From Dugong dugon (lineage: Eukaryota; Chordata; Mammalia; Sirenia; Dugongidae), in the NCBI GenBank assembly GCA_030035585.1, contig CM057469.1:61335501-61399500 (forward strand): a stretch of 64,000 nucleotides of DNA. Direction: 5' to 3'. The notes beneath the pieces are model-generated. The model did not search any database and was not told the origin of the DNA. It worked only from the letters and a program-made list of their open reading frames with translations. Positions 45,832-57,302 of the stretch are shown here, piece after piece. Each line of letters opens with the position of its first letter. Position 1 is the stretch's first letter. The position numbers were made by a program, and so were the translations under genes.

Positions 45832-47317
45832 AGACTTCTGAAAAAATGGTGCTCTAGGCAGAAGCACCACACCATCCCTCCACAGCAAAGATCTGAAAAC
45901 CTAAGTCAAACAGAGAAAAGAACAATCCTGAAACCCTAAAACATCAAATGAAGAGCTAAAGAACTCAGCCAAGCACCAATGGAGTGAGAAAACTGACAGA
46001 GAACAGAGAGCTAGGAGAGATTCACGCAGAGGTCCCTTATCAGCTAACGCAGCATGGATCCACCATCTTGGACTCCTATCAGAGACCAGCAAATAGGGGG
46101 TATGAGAAAGCAGCTTCACGGAGCTTCCGGTGGGAGACAGAACAACTGGTAATTTGCAATATAAGCTTCCCCACCCCCCACCCATCTTCACCCCCACTCG
46201 GCCTCCTCTGCTTACTGCGGACACAGTATCTTGGCCGGGAAGCACCGGCCACTTGGATTCCACCCGCCCACACTGAGTGGCTCTCTGAGTGCGATTTGTT
46301 GTTGCTTTTTTTCCGCTTCTTGATTTCTTCCTTACCTCTCACCACCTTCCCCTCCTTTCACCCAAATACCTGGCTCCGTGTGCTACCTTTGCTTCTTCTT
46401 CAGCGGCTGCGGAGCTCCAATCAAGTGTGGAACAGCTTCCCAGTCTGGGCTGCCATGCTGGTGGGATCCCGGGGCTTTTGTTTGTTAGTTTTGAACTGTT
46501 TGCTTGTTTTCTTTTCCTTTTCTTGAGTTGAGAGCCCATTCTGGCCTGGTGGGGCTGCGCTTCTTGGAATCTACCCCCTTGGCTTTTGCAGACATGCAAA
46601 GGGATCCCTGAGAGCATTTCTTTTTGTGTGTTTTTTTTTTTTTTTCTATTTTTTGGGGGGGCTTTTCTTGTTCTTTTTTTTCTTTTTTTTTTTTACTTTG
46701 TTTTGGTTTCTTTTCCCTCTTTTTCCCTTTTTGTCTTTCTTCATTACTCAGTTTCTCATCTCTCTATACCTTCCTTCTCTTTCTATTCTCTGAATATCTG
46801 GTGCTGAATACCTCTACGCTGTCTAGCCAGGCTGTACTGCAACACCTGAGAAAAACTTCCCCAGACCTCATAGCTGCACTGCTGGGATCCCTGGGAGCTT
46901 TGCTGTTCTTTTTCCTTTCTGATGTTTATTTATTCATTCTTTTCTTTTGTCTTCTTCTTCTTCCCCTTTTTGTTTTGCTCCACTTCATAGTCTCTCATCT
47001 CTCCACTCCAACAGCAAGCTCCTCTAGCACTCTTTTTTGTTTGTTTGTATGTTTTTAGCTCCTGTTCCTCTCTCCTCTCTCCCATATTCATCTTAGCTCC
47101 ACACACAGCAATCTCCCCACTACATCCTGCCTACCTGCACTGTGCACTTAACATTACACCACCAAACAGCACAGGCATGGCCTACTGGAACCTGCACTGC
47201 ATTTATTACAGACCCACCTTGGGGGCTGTAATAAATGCCACAAACAACCCGTCCCAGTAACTGTTCTTCAGCTAGACATGCCCTGCTGTACCATATCTGA
47301 GTGACTGACCCTGCCAA
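45832..47317 (+). promoter_or_regulatory. 5' UTR / internal promoter region of L1 A
   Basis: L1 transcription starts at the element's first base from an internal promoter. The first 300 bases resemble the 5' UTR of D, but 46150-47050 is a pyrimidine-rich block (long T-runs at 46629-46645 and 46675-46694) and not the C-rich minisatellite of B and D. A sense frame of 180 codons (45984-46526) lies within it, with no recognised domain. The frames 46289-46531, 46586-46807 and 46624-47058 are T-rich composition artefacts. Confidence 0.7.
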
Positions 47318-48509
47318 ATGGAGAAGGAGGCAAAAAGTATCATTCCCAAAGACGAGCAAACAACAAAGAACACACAGCCCACCTGCTCAGACATAGACAA
47401 ATTTAAAAAAAGAATGAAACAAACAAATCTATAATCAATAAATGAGAAAAATAACTATTGAATTCCCCGAAGACAGCAGACAATACTAAAACATTTACAA
47501 AAACAGGAAAGGATGATTCCAGTAGGCATCCAAAATAAAACACCAGATGACTTTCCAGTGGAAGAAAAGGCACTAGAACTACCTGATACGGAATTCAAAT
47601 CTCTAATATTCAGAATTCTCCAGGAGTTGAAGCAAAAAGCAGACAAAAATGAGGAAAAAATACGCAAAGTCATAAAAAATACAGACAAAAATTTGGAAGA
47701 ATTCAGGAAAATAATGCAGGAACAAAATGTCAAAATAAATTCACAACTGGAAATAATACAAAACAACAATTAGAAATCCCAAAGATGAGCAACAAGATTT
47801 CAGAAATGGATGGTGTCATAGAAGGGCTGAGGAGAAGACTGGAAACAGTGGACGACAGGATCAGCGGAATTGAAGACTAAACATTTGGATACAACTCTGT
47901 TTGAGGAAAACACAGAAAAAAGAACAAAGAAAAATGAAGACACCCTTAGAGTTATGTGGGATACAATCAAAAGCAAAAATATGTGAGTGATTGGGGTTCC
48001 AGAACGGGGAGAAAACAGAAAACACAGAGAGGATCATTGAAGAATTGCTGACAGAAAACTTCCCCAATATCATGAAAGATGAAAAGCTGGCCATCCAAAA
48101 AGCTCAACGAACCCCATATAGGATAGACCCCAAAAGAAAATCACCAAGGCATATCATAATCACACTTGCCAAAACTAAAGATAAACAAAGTATCCTGAGA
48201 GCAGCTCATGAATAACAAGAAGTCACATACAGAGCAGAAGCAATAACTATAAGCTCAGATTATTCGGCAGAAACCATGCAGGCCAAGAAGGCAACAGGAT
48301 GACATATATAAAACCTTGAAAGAAAAAAACTGCCAGACAAGAATAATATATCCTGCAAAACTCTCTTTCAAATATGATGGCGATTTAGAACATTTCCAGA
48401 TGAACAGAAATTAAGGGAATATGCAAAAATGAAACCAAACTTACAAGAATTAATAAAGGGAGTTCTTAAATCTGAGAACAAACAACTTCAGCTCACAGGC
48501 AGAATCTAG
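47318..48509 (+). pseudogene. L1 ORF1 of element A (RNA-binding protein), mutated
   Basis: The first plausible Met is at 47318. In that frame stops occur at 47432-47434 and 47459-47461; the frame then reads a charged, coiled-coil-forming segment (47513-47770) to another stop. The frame changes before 47991-48215, which encodes the conserved RNA-binding C-terminal part ('kaqrtpyridpkrksprhii' region, about residues 30-60 of that frame). Decayed C-terminal codons run to about 48509. In life it would form trimers on L1 RNA. Confidence 0.85.
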
Positions 48510-48907
48510 GACGCAATATCGTACCAGCCAGATACCAATCTAGGAAATGAACTATCAAGGACTATCCAAAACCAAAAGAAATACAACAGGGAATCAGCAG
48601 TTAATCAGTAAATGACAACATCAGAATAATAAAAGAGGGAATAAATGGTGTAAGTATAGAACTTTTTAATGGAGAGAAAGGCAAAGCGATACGAAGTAAT
48701 AATACACTGCTTCAAACTTAGAAACATAAATTTCATTGTAACCAAAAAGAAAGTTAATAAACACACTCATAAAAATAAAGAGGAAAAACATAAAGTCTCA
48801 GCAAAAACAAAAGAAATGAAAAAAAAATACACAAACAAAAGTAACTCAGCACAGGAGAGTAAGAAGAACAAAGAAAACGTCAGCACCACAAAAAAAAGCA
48901 CTACAAA

Positions 48908-51900
48908 ATGACAGCAACAAATTCACATCTATCAATAATTACACTGAATGTAAACGGACTCAATACACCCATAAAGAGATGGACAGTGACAGAATGGATA
49001 AGAAAACAAGATCCATCAATATGCTGTCTACAAGAGACACACCTTAGAAACAAAGATGTGAATTTATTAAAAGTCAAAGGTTGGAAAAAAAATATATCAA
49101 GCTAACAACTACCAAAAAAGAGCAGGAGTGGCAATCCTCATCTCAGATAAAACAGACTTTAAAACAAAATCCACCATAAAAGACAAAGAACGCTATATAA
49201 TGATTAAGGGGACGAGCCATCATAAAGACATAACCATAAAAAAACTACACACCCAATGACAGGGCTCCAAAATTCATAAAACAAACTCTAACAACACTGA
49301 AAAGAGAAATGGACAGTTCCACCATAATAGTAGGAAACTTCAACACACCACTCTCGTAAAGGACAGAACAACTAAGAAGAAACTCAGCAAAGATACAGAA
49401 GACCTAAAGGGCACAATCAGCCAACTTGACCTCATAGACATATATAGAACCCTACATCCAACAGCTGCAAAGTACACATTCTTTTCCAATGCACATGGAA
49501 CATTCTCCAGAACAGACCACATCTTAGGCAACAGAGCATTCCTCAACAAGATCTAAAATGCTGAGATAATTGAAAGTATCATCTCTGACCACAATGTCAT
49601 CAAGGTAGAAATTAACAACAGAAACAGCAAGGAAAAAAAATCAATTACATGGAAACTGAATAATACTCTGCTTACACATCACTGGGTAATAGAAGAAAAC
49701 AGAGATAGAATCAAAAAATTCCTAGAATCAAATGAGAATGAAAACACATCATACCAAAACCTTTGGGACACAGCAAAGGCAGTCCTCAGAGGACAATTTA
49801 TAATAATAGATGCACAAATCAAAAAAGAAGAAAGTGACAAAATCAAAACATTAACTACACAACTCAAACAAATAGAGAACAGCAAAAAAAGCCCACAGCC
49901 TCCGGAAGAAAGGAAATAATAAAGATCAGCGCAGACATAAATGAAATAGAGAACAGAAAAACAGTAGAAAGAATCAACAAAACCAAAAGCTGGTTATTTA
50001 AAAGAATCAACAAGATCGACAAACCACTGGCCAGACTGAGAAAAGAAAAACAGGAGAAGATGCAAATAACCCAAAAAGAAATGAAATGGGGGACATTACA
50101 ACAGACCCAACTGAAATTAAAAGGATCATGACAGAATATTATGAAAAACTATACTCCAACAAATTTGAAAACCTAGAGGAAATGGATAAATTTCTACAAA
50201 CACACTACCTACCCAAACTACAACAAAGTGATGTTGAAAATCTGAACAGACCCATAACAAGAGAAGTGATTGAAAAGGTAATAAAGAAACTCCCAACAAA
50301 AAAAAGCCCTGGCCCAGATGGCTTCACTCGAAAATTCTACAAAACATTCACAGAAGAGCTTGTACCAGTACTACTCAAGCTATTTCAGAGCATAGAAAAG
50401 GAAGCAACACTTCCAAATTCATTCTATGAAGCCAGCATAACGCTGATACCAAAACCAGGCAAAGATACCACAAAAAAAGAAAATTACAGACCAATATCTC
50501 TCATGAATATAGATGCAAAAATTCTCAACAAAATTCTAGCCAATAGAATTCAGCATCATATCAAAAAGATAATACACCACAACCAAGCAGGATTCATACC
50601 AGGTATGCAAGGATGGTTCAACATTAGAAAATCAATCAACATAATTCACTACATAAATGAAAGAAAAGAATCACATGATCATCTTAATTGACACAGAAAA
50701 GCCATTCGACAAAGTCCAACACCCACTCCTGATAAAAACTCTGAATAAAATCGGTATAGAAGGGAAATTTCTCAACATAATAAAAGGCATCTATGCAAAA
50801 CCAATGGCCAACATCATTCTTAATGGAGAGCGGCTGAAAACATTCCCCTTGAGAACAGGAACAAGACAAGGATGCCCTTTATCACCACTCCTATTTAACA
50901 TTGTGCTGGAAGTTCTAGCTAGAGCAATAAGGCAAGAAAAAGAAATAAAGGGCATCCAAATTGGTAATGAAGATGTCAAAGTGTCCTTGTTTGCGGATGA
51001 TATGATACTACACATAGAAAACCCTAAAGACTCCATGAGAAATCTACTGGAACTAATAGAAAGATTCAGCAGAGTAGCAGAATACAAGATAAACATACAA
51101 AAATCAGTTGGATTCCTATACACCGATAAGGAGAACAATGAAAAGGAAATCAGGAAAACAATACCATTTATAATAGCCCCTAAAAAAATAAAATAATTAG
51201 GAATACATCTGACCAGGGATGTAAAAGACCTATACAAAGAAAACTACAAAACACTACTGCAAGAAACCCAAAGGGATCTACATAAATGGAAAAACATACC
51301 ATGCTCATGGATAGGTAGACTCAACATTGTGAAAATGACAATTCTACCCAAAGCAATTTACAAATACAACCCAATCCCGATCCAAATACCAACAATTTTC
51401 TTCAAAGGGATGGAAAAACTAATCATTGAATTTATATGGAAAGGGAAGAAGCCTCGAATAAGTAAAGCACTACTGAAGAAGATGAATAAAGTTGGAGGAC
51501 TCACACTACCCGACCTCAGAACCTACTATACAGCCACAGTAGTCAAAACAACCTGGTACTTATACAATGACAGATACACTGACCAATGGAACAGAATTGA
51601 GAACCCAGATGTAAATCCATCCCCCTACGGTCATCTGATCTTCCACAAGGGCCCAAAGTCCATCAAATGGGGAAAAGACAGTCTTTTTGACAAATGGTGC
51701 TGGCAAAACTGGATGTCTATCCATCTGCAAACATATGAAACAGGACCCATACCTCACGCTGCATACAAAAACTAATTCAGAATGATCATAGGCCTAAATA
51801 TAAAGCAAAAAACTATAAAGTTCATAGAAGAAAAATTAGGACCAATGCTACAGGCCCTAATACGTGACATTAACAGAATACAAACCATAACCATCAACAC

Positions 51901-52597
51901 ACAAACCCCAGAAGATAAGCTAGATAACTGGGATCTTCTAAAAATCAAACACCTATGTTCTTCAAAAGACTTCACCAAAAGAGTAAAAAGAGAACCTACA
52001 GACTGGGAAAAAATTTTTGGACAGTATAAGTCAGACAAAGGTCTAATCTCCATCATCTACAAGAAAATCCAACACCTCTACAACAAAAAGACAAATAATC
52101 CTATTAAAAAATGGGCAAAGTAAATGAACAGACACTTCAAGAAAGAAGACACTGAAGCAGCCAACAGACACATGAGGAAAAGCTCGTGATCACTAGCCAT
52201 TAGAGAAATGCAAATTAAAACCACAATGAGATACCATCTCACCCCAGCATTACTGGCACGAATCAAAAACACTGGAAATAGCAAATGTTGGAGGGGCTGT
52301 GGGGAGATCAGAACTCTTATGCACTGCTGGTGGGAATGCAAAATGATACAACCATTTTGGAAAATGATACAGTGCTTCCTTAGAAAGCTAGAAATAGACA
52401 TACCATACAATCCAGCAATCCCACTCCTAGGAATATATCTCAGAGTAATAAGAGTCGTCACTCGAATAGACATATGCACATCTATGTTCAAGGCAGCATT
52501 GTTCACAATAGCAAAAAGATGGAAACGACCTGGATTCCCATCAACAGATAAATGGATAAACTATGGTACATACACACATTGCAACGAGAAAGAATAA
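48908..52597 (+). pseudogene. L1 ORF2 of element A (endonuclease-reverse transcriptase), mutated
   Basis: Start chosen at the ATG at 48908, where the APE-type endonuclease opens. The catalytic QETHL is at 49030-49044 and SDHN at about 49584-49595. The RT domain has the conserved S-P-G-P-D-G at about 50305-50325, an intact FADD box at 50990-51001, and a Cys/His-rich end at about 52284-52340. Breaks: a stop at 49103, later frameshifts in the endonuclease to RT linker, a frame change at about 50060-50086 and back near 50670, and stops near 51196, 51773 and 52121. So the catalytic residues survive but the reading frame does not. Confidence 0.9.
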
Positions 52598-53883
52598 TGA
52601 TGAATCTGTGAAGCATCTCATAACATGGATGAAACTGGAGGACATTATGCTAAGTGAAATAAGTCAATCACAAAAAGACAAATATTGTATGAGACCTCTA
52701 TTGTAAAAATCCATGAAAAAGTGCACACATCAAAAGTAACAATCTTTGTTGGTTACCAGGGATGGGAGGGGTGGGGAGGAAACACTAAAAAGGCAATAGA
52801 TAAGTGGTATCTTGGTGAAGGGTGAGACAGTACTCAATACTGGGGAAGCCAACACAACTTGTACAAGGAAAGGTCATGGAAGCTCCATAGACACTTCCAA
52901 ACTCCCTGAGGGACTGAACTGCTGGATGGACGGCTGTGGGGACCAAGGTCTTGGGGAACATCTAGCTCAATTGGCATAACACAGTTGATAAAGACAATGT
53001 TCTACATTCTACCTGGTGAGCAGCATCTGTGGTCTTAAAAGCCTGTGAGCAGCCATCTAAGATACTCCACTGGTCTCATCCCTTCAGGAGCAAGGGAGAG
53101 TGAAGAGAACAGGATACAAGAAAAAGATTAGTCCAAGGGACTAATAGACCACAGCTACCAAGGCCTCTACCAAACTGAGTCCAGTACAGCTAGATGGCTT
53201 CCGGCTACCACCACTGAATGCTCTGACTGGGATCAAAACTTAGGGTTCTGGACAGAGCTTGAGAAGGATTTAGAACAAAATTCTAACTCACAAAAAAAGA
53301 CCAGATTTACTGGCCTAAAGGAGACTGGAGAAACCCCGAGAGTATGGTCCCCAGACACCCTTTTAGCTCAGTGAGGGAGTCACTTCCAAGGTTCACCATT
53401 CAGCCGGGGAGTGGACAGCCCCATAAAACCAAATGGGACTAATGAGACACAGCAGTCCAGGGACAAGGACTAGAAGGCAAAAGGGGACAGGAAAGCTGTT
53501 TATAGGGAACCCAAGGTTGAGTAAGGAAAGTGTTGATGTGTTGTGAGGTTGTTAACCACTGTCATAGGGCAACATGTGTACTGTTTAATGAGAAACTATT
53601 TTGTTCTGCAAACCTTCATCTAAAGTGAGAATAGCAGCACAATTGTAAGAGCATAGTCGACGTCACTGAACTGTGCATGTAGAAATTTTTGAAATGGTGT
53701 ATCTTTGGCTATGTATATTTTCACCAAAAAAAAAAAAAAAGGTCAAGAAGGGAGAAGGTTGACATGTCATGGGGTTGTTAACCAATGTCATAAAACAATA
53801 TGTGTACTAGTGTTTCATGAGAATCTATTTGTTCTGTAAAGCTTCACCTGATGTACAATAAAAAAACTAAAAAAAAAAAAAAA
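52598..53883 (+). other. 3' UTR of L1 A with stacked end modules
   Basis: It contains a G-rich tract (52761-52780), the long conserved UTR, then three end-like modules: an N module (53530-53625), an older O module ending in an A-run (53627-53742), and a second N module (53757-53870) with AATAAA and poly-A. The two N modules are about 80% alike by eye. The same N-O-N order appears in the copies at 1250-1600, 12150-12630 and 40300-40640 (reverse). Confidence 0.85.
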
Positions 53884-53994
53884 AAAAGCTTGTGAGCAGC
53901 CATCCAAGATAAAACAATTGTTCTCTTCCTATCTGGAGGCAAAGGAGACTGAAGAAAACCAAAGACTAAAGGTAGAAATTAGTCCAAAGCACTG

Positions 53995-54046
53995 AAAAAA
54001 CCAAAAAACCAAACCCACTGCTGACAAGTCAATTCTGACTCATACC
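53995..54046 (-). mobile_element. AfroSINE tail-only fragment (about 50 bp)
   Basis: 'accaaacccactgctgacaa' and 'gtcaattctgactcatac' are the last 50 bases of an AfroSINE in reverse, lying in the 3' UTR of B between 'caaagcactg' and 'cacagcctgc'. The rest of the SINE is missing, so it is a severely truncated insertion. Confidence 0.7.
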
Positions 54047-54303
54047 ACAGCCTGCTCCACCCCAAGACCAGAAGAACTGGATGGTGCCCAGCTGCCACTA
54101 CCGACTGCTCTGACTAGGATCGCAACAGAGGGTCCTAGACAGAGGTGGAGAAAAATATAGAACAAAAAATCAAATTCACAAAAAGACCAGATTTACTAAT
54201 CTGACAGAGACTGCAGGAAGCCCCAAGACTAAGGTCTTAAGACATCCTTCTGACTTGGAACTAAAGACATTCCTGGACACCACATTTCAGCCAAAACATA
54301 GAT

Positions 54304-54466
54304 AAAAAACAAAACAAAACCTGTTGCCGTCGAGTTGATTCTCATAGTGACCTTATACGACAGAGAAGAACTGCCCCGTAGGCTTTCTAAGGAGTGGGTG
54401 GCGAACTCAAACTGCCAATCTTTCAGTTAGCAGCTGAGTTCTTAACCACTGTGCCATCAGGGCTCC
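54304..54466 (-). mobile_element. AfroSINE with 11-bp TSD in the 3' UTR of B
   Basis: 'aaaacatagat' at 54293-54303 and 54467-54477 is exact. It has the complement tail 'aaaaacaaaacaaaacctg' and the reversed head 'gtgccatcagggctcc'. An RTE copy starts a few bases downstream. Confidence 0.93.
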
Positions 54467-54479
54467 AAAACATAGATGC

Positions 54480-55206
54480 TACTGTTGTTGTTGTTAGGTG
54501 CCATCAAGTCAGTTTCCACTCACAGCAACCCATGTACAAGAGAATGAAACACTGCCCGGCCTGCTAGCCTCACAATCATTGTTATGGTTGAGACCACTGT
54601 TGCCCATCTCACTGACGGTCTTCCTCTTTTTTGCTGACCCTCTACTTTACCAAGCGTGATGCCTTCCAGGTACTAGTCCCTCCTGATAACATGTCCAAAG
54701 TACATGAGATGAAGTCTCACCATCCTCACTTGTAAGGAGCATTCTGGCTGTACTTCTTCTAAGATAGATTTGTTTGTTCTTCTGGTAGTTCATGGTATAT
54801 TCAATATTCAAAGGCATCAATTCTTCTTGGGTCATCCTTATTCATTGCCCAGCTTTCACATGCATATGAGCCAACTGAAAATATCATGGCTTGGGTCAGG
54901 CGCATCTTAGTCCTCTAAGTGACATCTCCTCTTTTTAACACTTTTAAGAGGTCTTTTGCAGCAGATTTACCCAATGCAATGCGTCGTTTGATTTCTTGAC
55001 TTCTGCTTCCACAGGCATTGATTGTGGATCCAAGTAAAATGAAATCCTTGACAACATCAATCTTTTTTCCATTTATCTGAATGTTGCTTACTGGTCCAGT
55101 CATGAAGATTTTTGTTTTCTTTATGTTGACGTGTAATCCATACTGAAGGCTGTGGTCTTTGATTTTCATTAGTAAGGGCTTAAAGTCCTGTACACTTTCA
55201 GTAAGC
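54480..55206 (-). mobile_element. RTE LINE, 5'-truncated, in the 3' UTR of B
   Basis: The reverse strand follows the RTE from the RT C-terminal part (near 55206, matching about 63230) to its 3' end ('ctgttgttgttgttaggtgcc' at the left). The minus frames at 54647-54835 and 54915-55235 are fragments of its ORF. The 3' UTR of B continues at about 55207 ('ggctcataaaataaacaata', as in D at 56250). Confidence 0.88.
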
Positions 55207-55513
55207 AAGATAGGCTCATAAAATAAACAATACACGAGAGGAATGTGTTCATTAGAACAATCAATTATATGAGATCAAAAGGACATTTGCCCAAAAGCAA
55301 AGATAAGAAGGCAGGAAAAGGTAGAAAATCAGGATGAAAGGAAGCAGGGAACCCAGGGTGGAAATGGGGAGAGTGCTGACACATTGTGGGGAGTGCAACC
55401 ACTGTCATGGAACACTTTATGTACAAAATATCAAATGGGAAACTAATTTGCTATGTAAACTTTCACCTAAAGCACAATAAAAAAATTTTTAAAAAGAATA
55501 AGGACAATTTTGG

Positions 55514-56547
55514 TAAATGCTAATAACAAAAAATGTGTGTAGTTACACAGGTAGATATATATGCATATAGGTAGATACGTCTACAGGAAGGCATATGTGA
55601 GTAAATGCACACGCATGTATAGGTGTATCTGTAGGAATACACATACGTGCTTTTGTGTGTGCTGCATATATATCCATATATATAACAAAGCACATATGGG
55701 GCACAGTTACAGAGGCTTCCTAGACATATCCAAACAACTAATGAGATTGTTTTACCGGGTTAAAAGGTTTATTACCATAGTCTCAGGTGACAACTTAGTC
55801 AACTGGAATAACACAGTTCAAAAAGATGATGTTCTTTTTGGTGAGTAATGTCTGCGGTCTTAAAAGGTTGCAAGTGGCCATCTAAGATACAACTATTGAT
55901 CTCTACTTATACGGAACAAAAGAGAATGAAGGAAATCAAAGGCTCAATGAGGAAACTAGTCCATAGGACCAACAGCCCACAAGAACCATGATCTCTTCTA
56001 ACCTGAAACCAGAAGAACTAGATGGTCCCAGCTACCACTACTGACCATTCTGACCAGGGACAAAATAAAAGGTCCCAGACAGAAAGGAAAAAATAGTAGA
56101 ACCAAATTCAAAGTCTTAAAAAAGGCCAGAACTACTGGACCGATAGAGAATACAGGAACCCCCGAGACTATCACCCTAAGATACCCTCTGAACTTGAAAC
56201 TGAAGTTGTTTCTGGAGGTCACCTGTCAGCCAAATAATAGACTGCCTTATAAAATAAACAATATTACCTGTGAGTAACGTGCTCCTTCAATCAACTGTAT
56301 GAGACCAAACGATCAACATTTATCCACAAGGAAAGATGAGAAGGCAAGGGAGGAGGGTAGCTAGATCAATGGAAACATAACAAAGAGTGGAAACAATCAG
56401 AATGCTGACATACTGTGACAATTATAACCAATGGCACAGAACAAATAGTATAAAAATTGTTAAACAGGATGCTAATTTGCTCTATAAACGTTCATCTAAA
56501 ACACAATAAAATATTTTAAAAAAGAACACTCAACTCCAAAAAAAAAA
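55514..56547 (+). other. 3' UTR of element D, second part, to its poly-A end
   Basis: It continues the UTR interrupted at 36081: 'gcacatatggggcacagtta' aligns with 45643-45665 of B, 'gtcttaaaaggttgcaagtgg' with 45814 onward, and it ends at 'cacaataaaatattttaaaa' (56500-56520) and an A-tract. Only one N-type end module is present. A TA/CA-rich patch occupies 55550-55690. Confidence 0.85.
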
Positions 56548-56560
56548 GAGTAAATGAGGG

Positions 56561-57293
56561 GCAGAAAAGAAAAATGAAAGCTAAAAATGGGGGCAGCATG
56601 GAAATGAAATGAGCAAGGGACTCAAGGACTTGATGATATGTAAAAATGAATCAGTTCAGTGTTAGTAAGGAAGTGAAAGGGCTGGAAGGACAAGCACTGG
56701 AAGGCTGCAGTATAAGTTTCTAGAAGTAAAACAATTCTAGTAATGCTAAGTTCCAGCATCTAGCCTTACAAAAGGATGCTGAAGAAAACTGTGTAAAAGT
56801 CACCAAACGAAGGAACACAGACAGGATTTTGAACAAATTGTGCACTAATGGCAAGAAAAAGTAAAAAGGTGACAGCAGGATTTGGAATAAAAAGAAAGAA
56901 TTGAAGTTTCCATTCAAATCCTCCATGACTATGGTGGGATTGCCAAAAACTTGAGAGAACACAGTGACAAGGAAAGAAGCAACGGTCATAATAAAAAACA
57001 TAAACTTCAAAGAAACTGATATAGTAGTCTGTAATTGTAAGAACAGCAGCAACACACTCCCAGACTGTGGTGTATGGGGAAAAGTATGAAAATGAGCAGA
57101 TTTCATTCAAATGAGTCTAATGCTACAGCTTGCTTGCTATTAAAATAAGCAAATGGAGTGAACATTCTTTGGAAAAAAACTGAGGGTGTAGGGAAATTTA
57201 CATATGATGGTGAGGGAGCTGCAGAAAGCCCAGAGAGACGAGTTAGAAGAGAGGTCAGTGACCAGGCAGCTAAAGCGGGAAATTATAGGTACT
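56561..57293. other. No gene; continuation of the ancient repeat, then unassigned
   Basis: 56561-56720 continues the purine-rich ancient repeat cut by element D. 56720-57293 is unassigned. The overlapping minus frames at 56720-57106 and 56766-57110 are in different phases over the same DNA and have no domain. Confidence 0.45.
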
Positions 57294-57302
57294 AGACAAG
57301 TA

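Larger units (their letters stand above)
45832..53883 (+). mobile_element. L1 element A: complete-length young L1 (about 8.05 kb)
   Basis: An exact TSD 'aaaagcttgtgag' lies at 45819-45831 and 53884-53896, inside the 3' UTR of B. It has all L1 parts in order: 5' UTR (45832-47317), ORF1 (47318 to about 48509), a spacer, ORF2 (48908-52597), 3' UTR and a poly-A end (about 53862-53883). It is the best-preserved L1 in the window, but it carries stops and frameshifts in both ORFs, so it should be inactive. The long spacer and large 5' UTR explain the size above the usual 6-7 kb. Confidence 0.92.
36102..55493 (+). mobile_element. L1 element B: full-span L1 inserted in D, itself hit several times
   Basis: Flanked by an exact 20-bp TSD, 'aagaataaggacaattttgg', at 36082-36101 and 55494-55513. 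Order: 5' UTR (36102 to about 37610) with minisatellite, decayed ORF1, ORF2 from 39131, 3' UTR from about 45120, ending in AATAAA and A-rich sequence at 55478-55493. Its own DNA is interrupted by C, an AfroSINE, A, and an AfroSINE and RTE pair. Without insertions it is about 7.5 kb. It carries one simple 3' end module, unlike A. Confidence 0.88.
34381..56547 (+). mobile_element. L1 element D: outer shell of the nest, lacking both ORFs
   Basis: D starts with an L1 5' UTR (34381 to about 35700) and passes directly into L1 3' UTR sequence (about 35800-36081). That 3' UTR resumes after the nested insertion at 55514 and ends in an A-rich tract at about 56547. 'gaataaatgaggg' at 34367-34379 and 'gagtaaatgaggg' at 56548-56560 form the TSD with one mismatch. 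ORF1 and ORF2 are absent from D itself; everything between 36102 and 55493 belongs to a later insertion. The proximal 5' UTR is related to that of A ('cacagaattcccaataggag' against 'cacggagcttccggtgggag'). Confidence 0.8.

Noticed and set aside
46586-47058. Phe/Leu/Ser-rich frames of 73 and 144 codons that look membrane-spanning
   Set aside because: They are translations of T-rich DNA in the L1 A 5' UTR; two phases are open at once.
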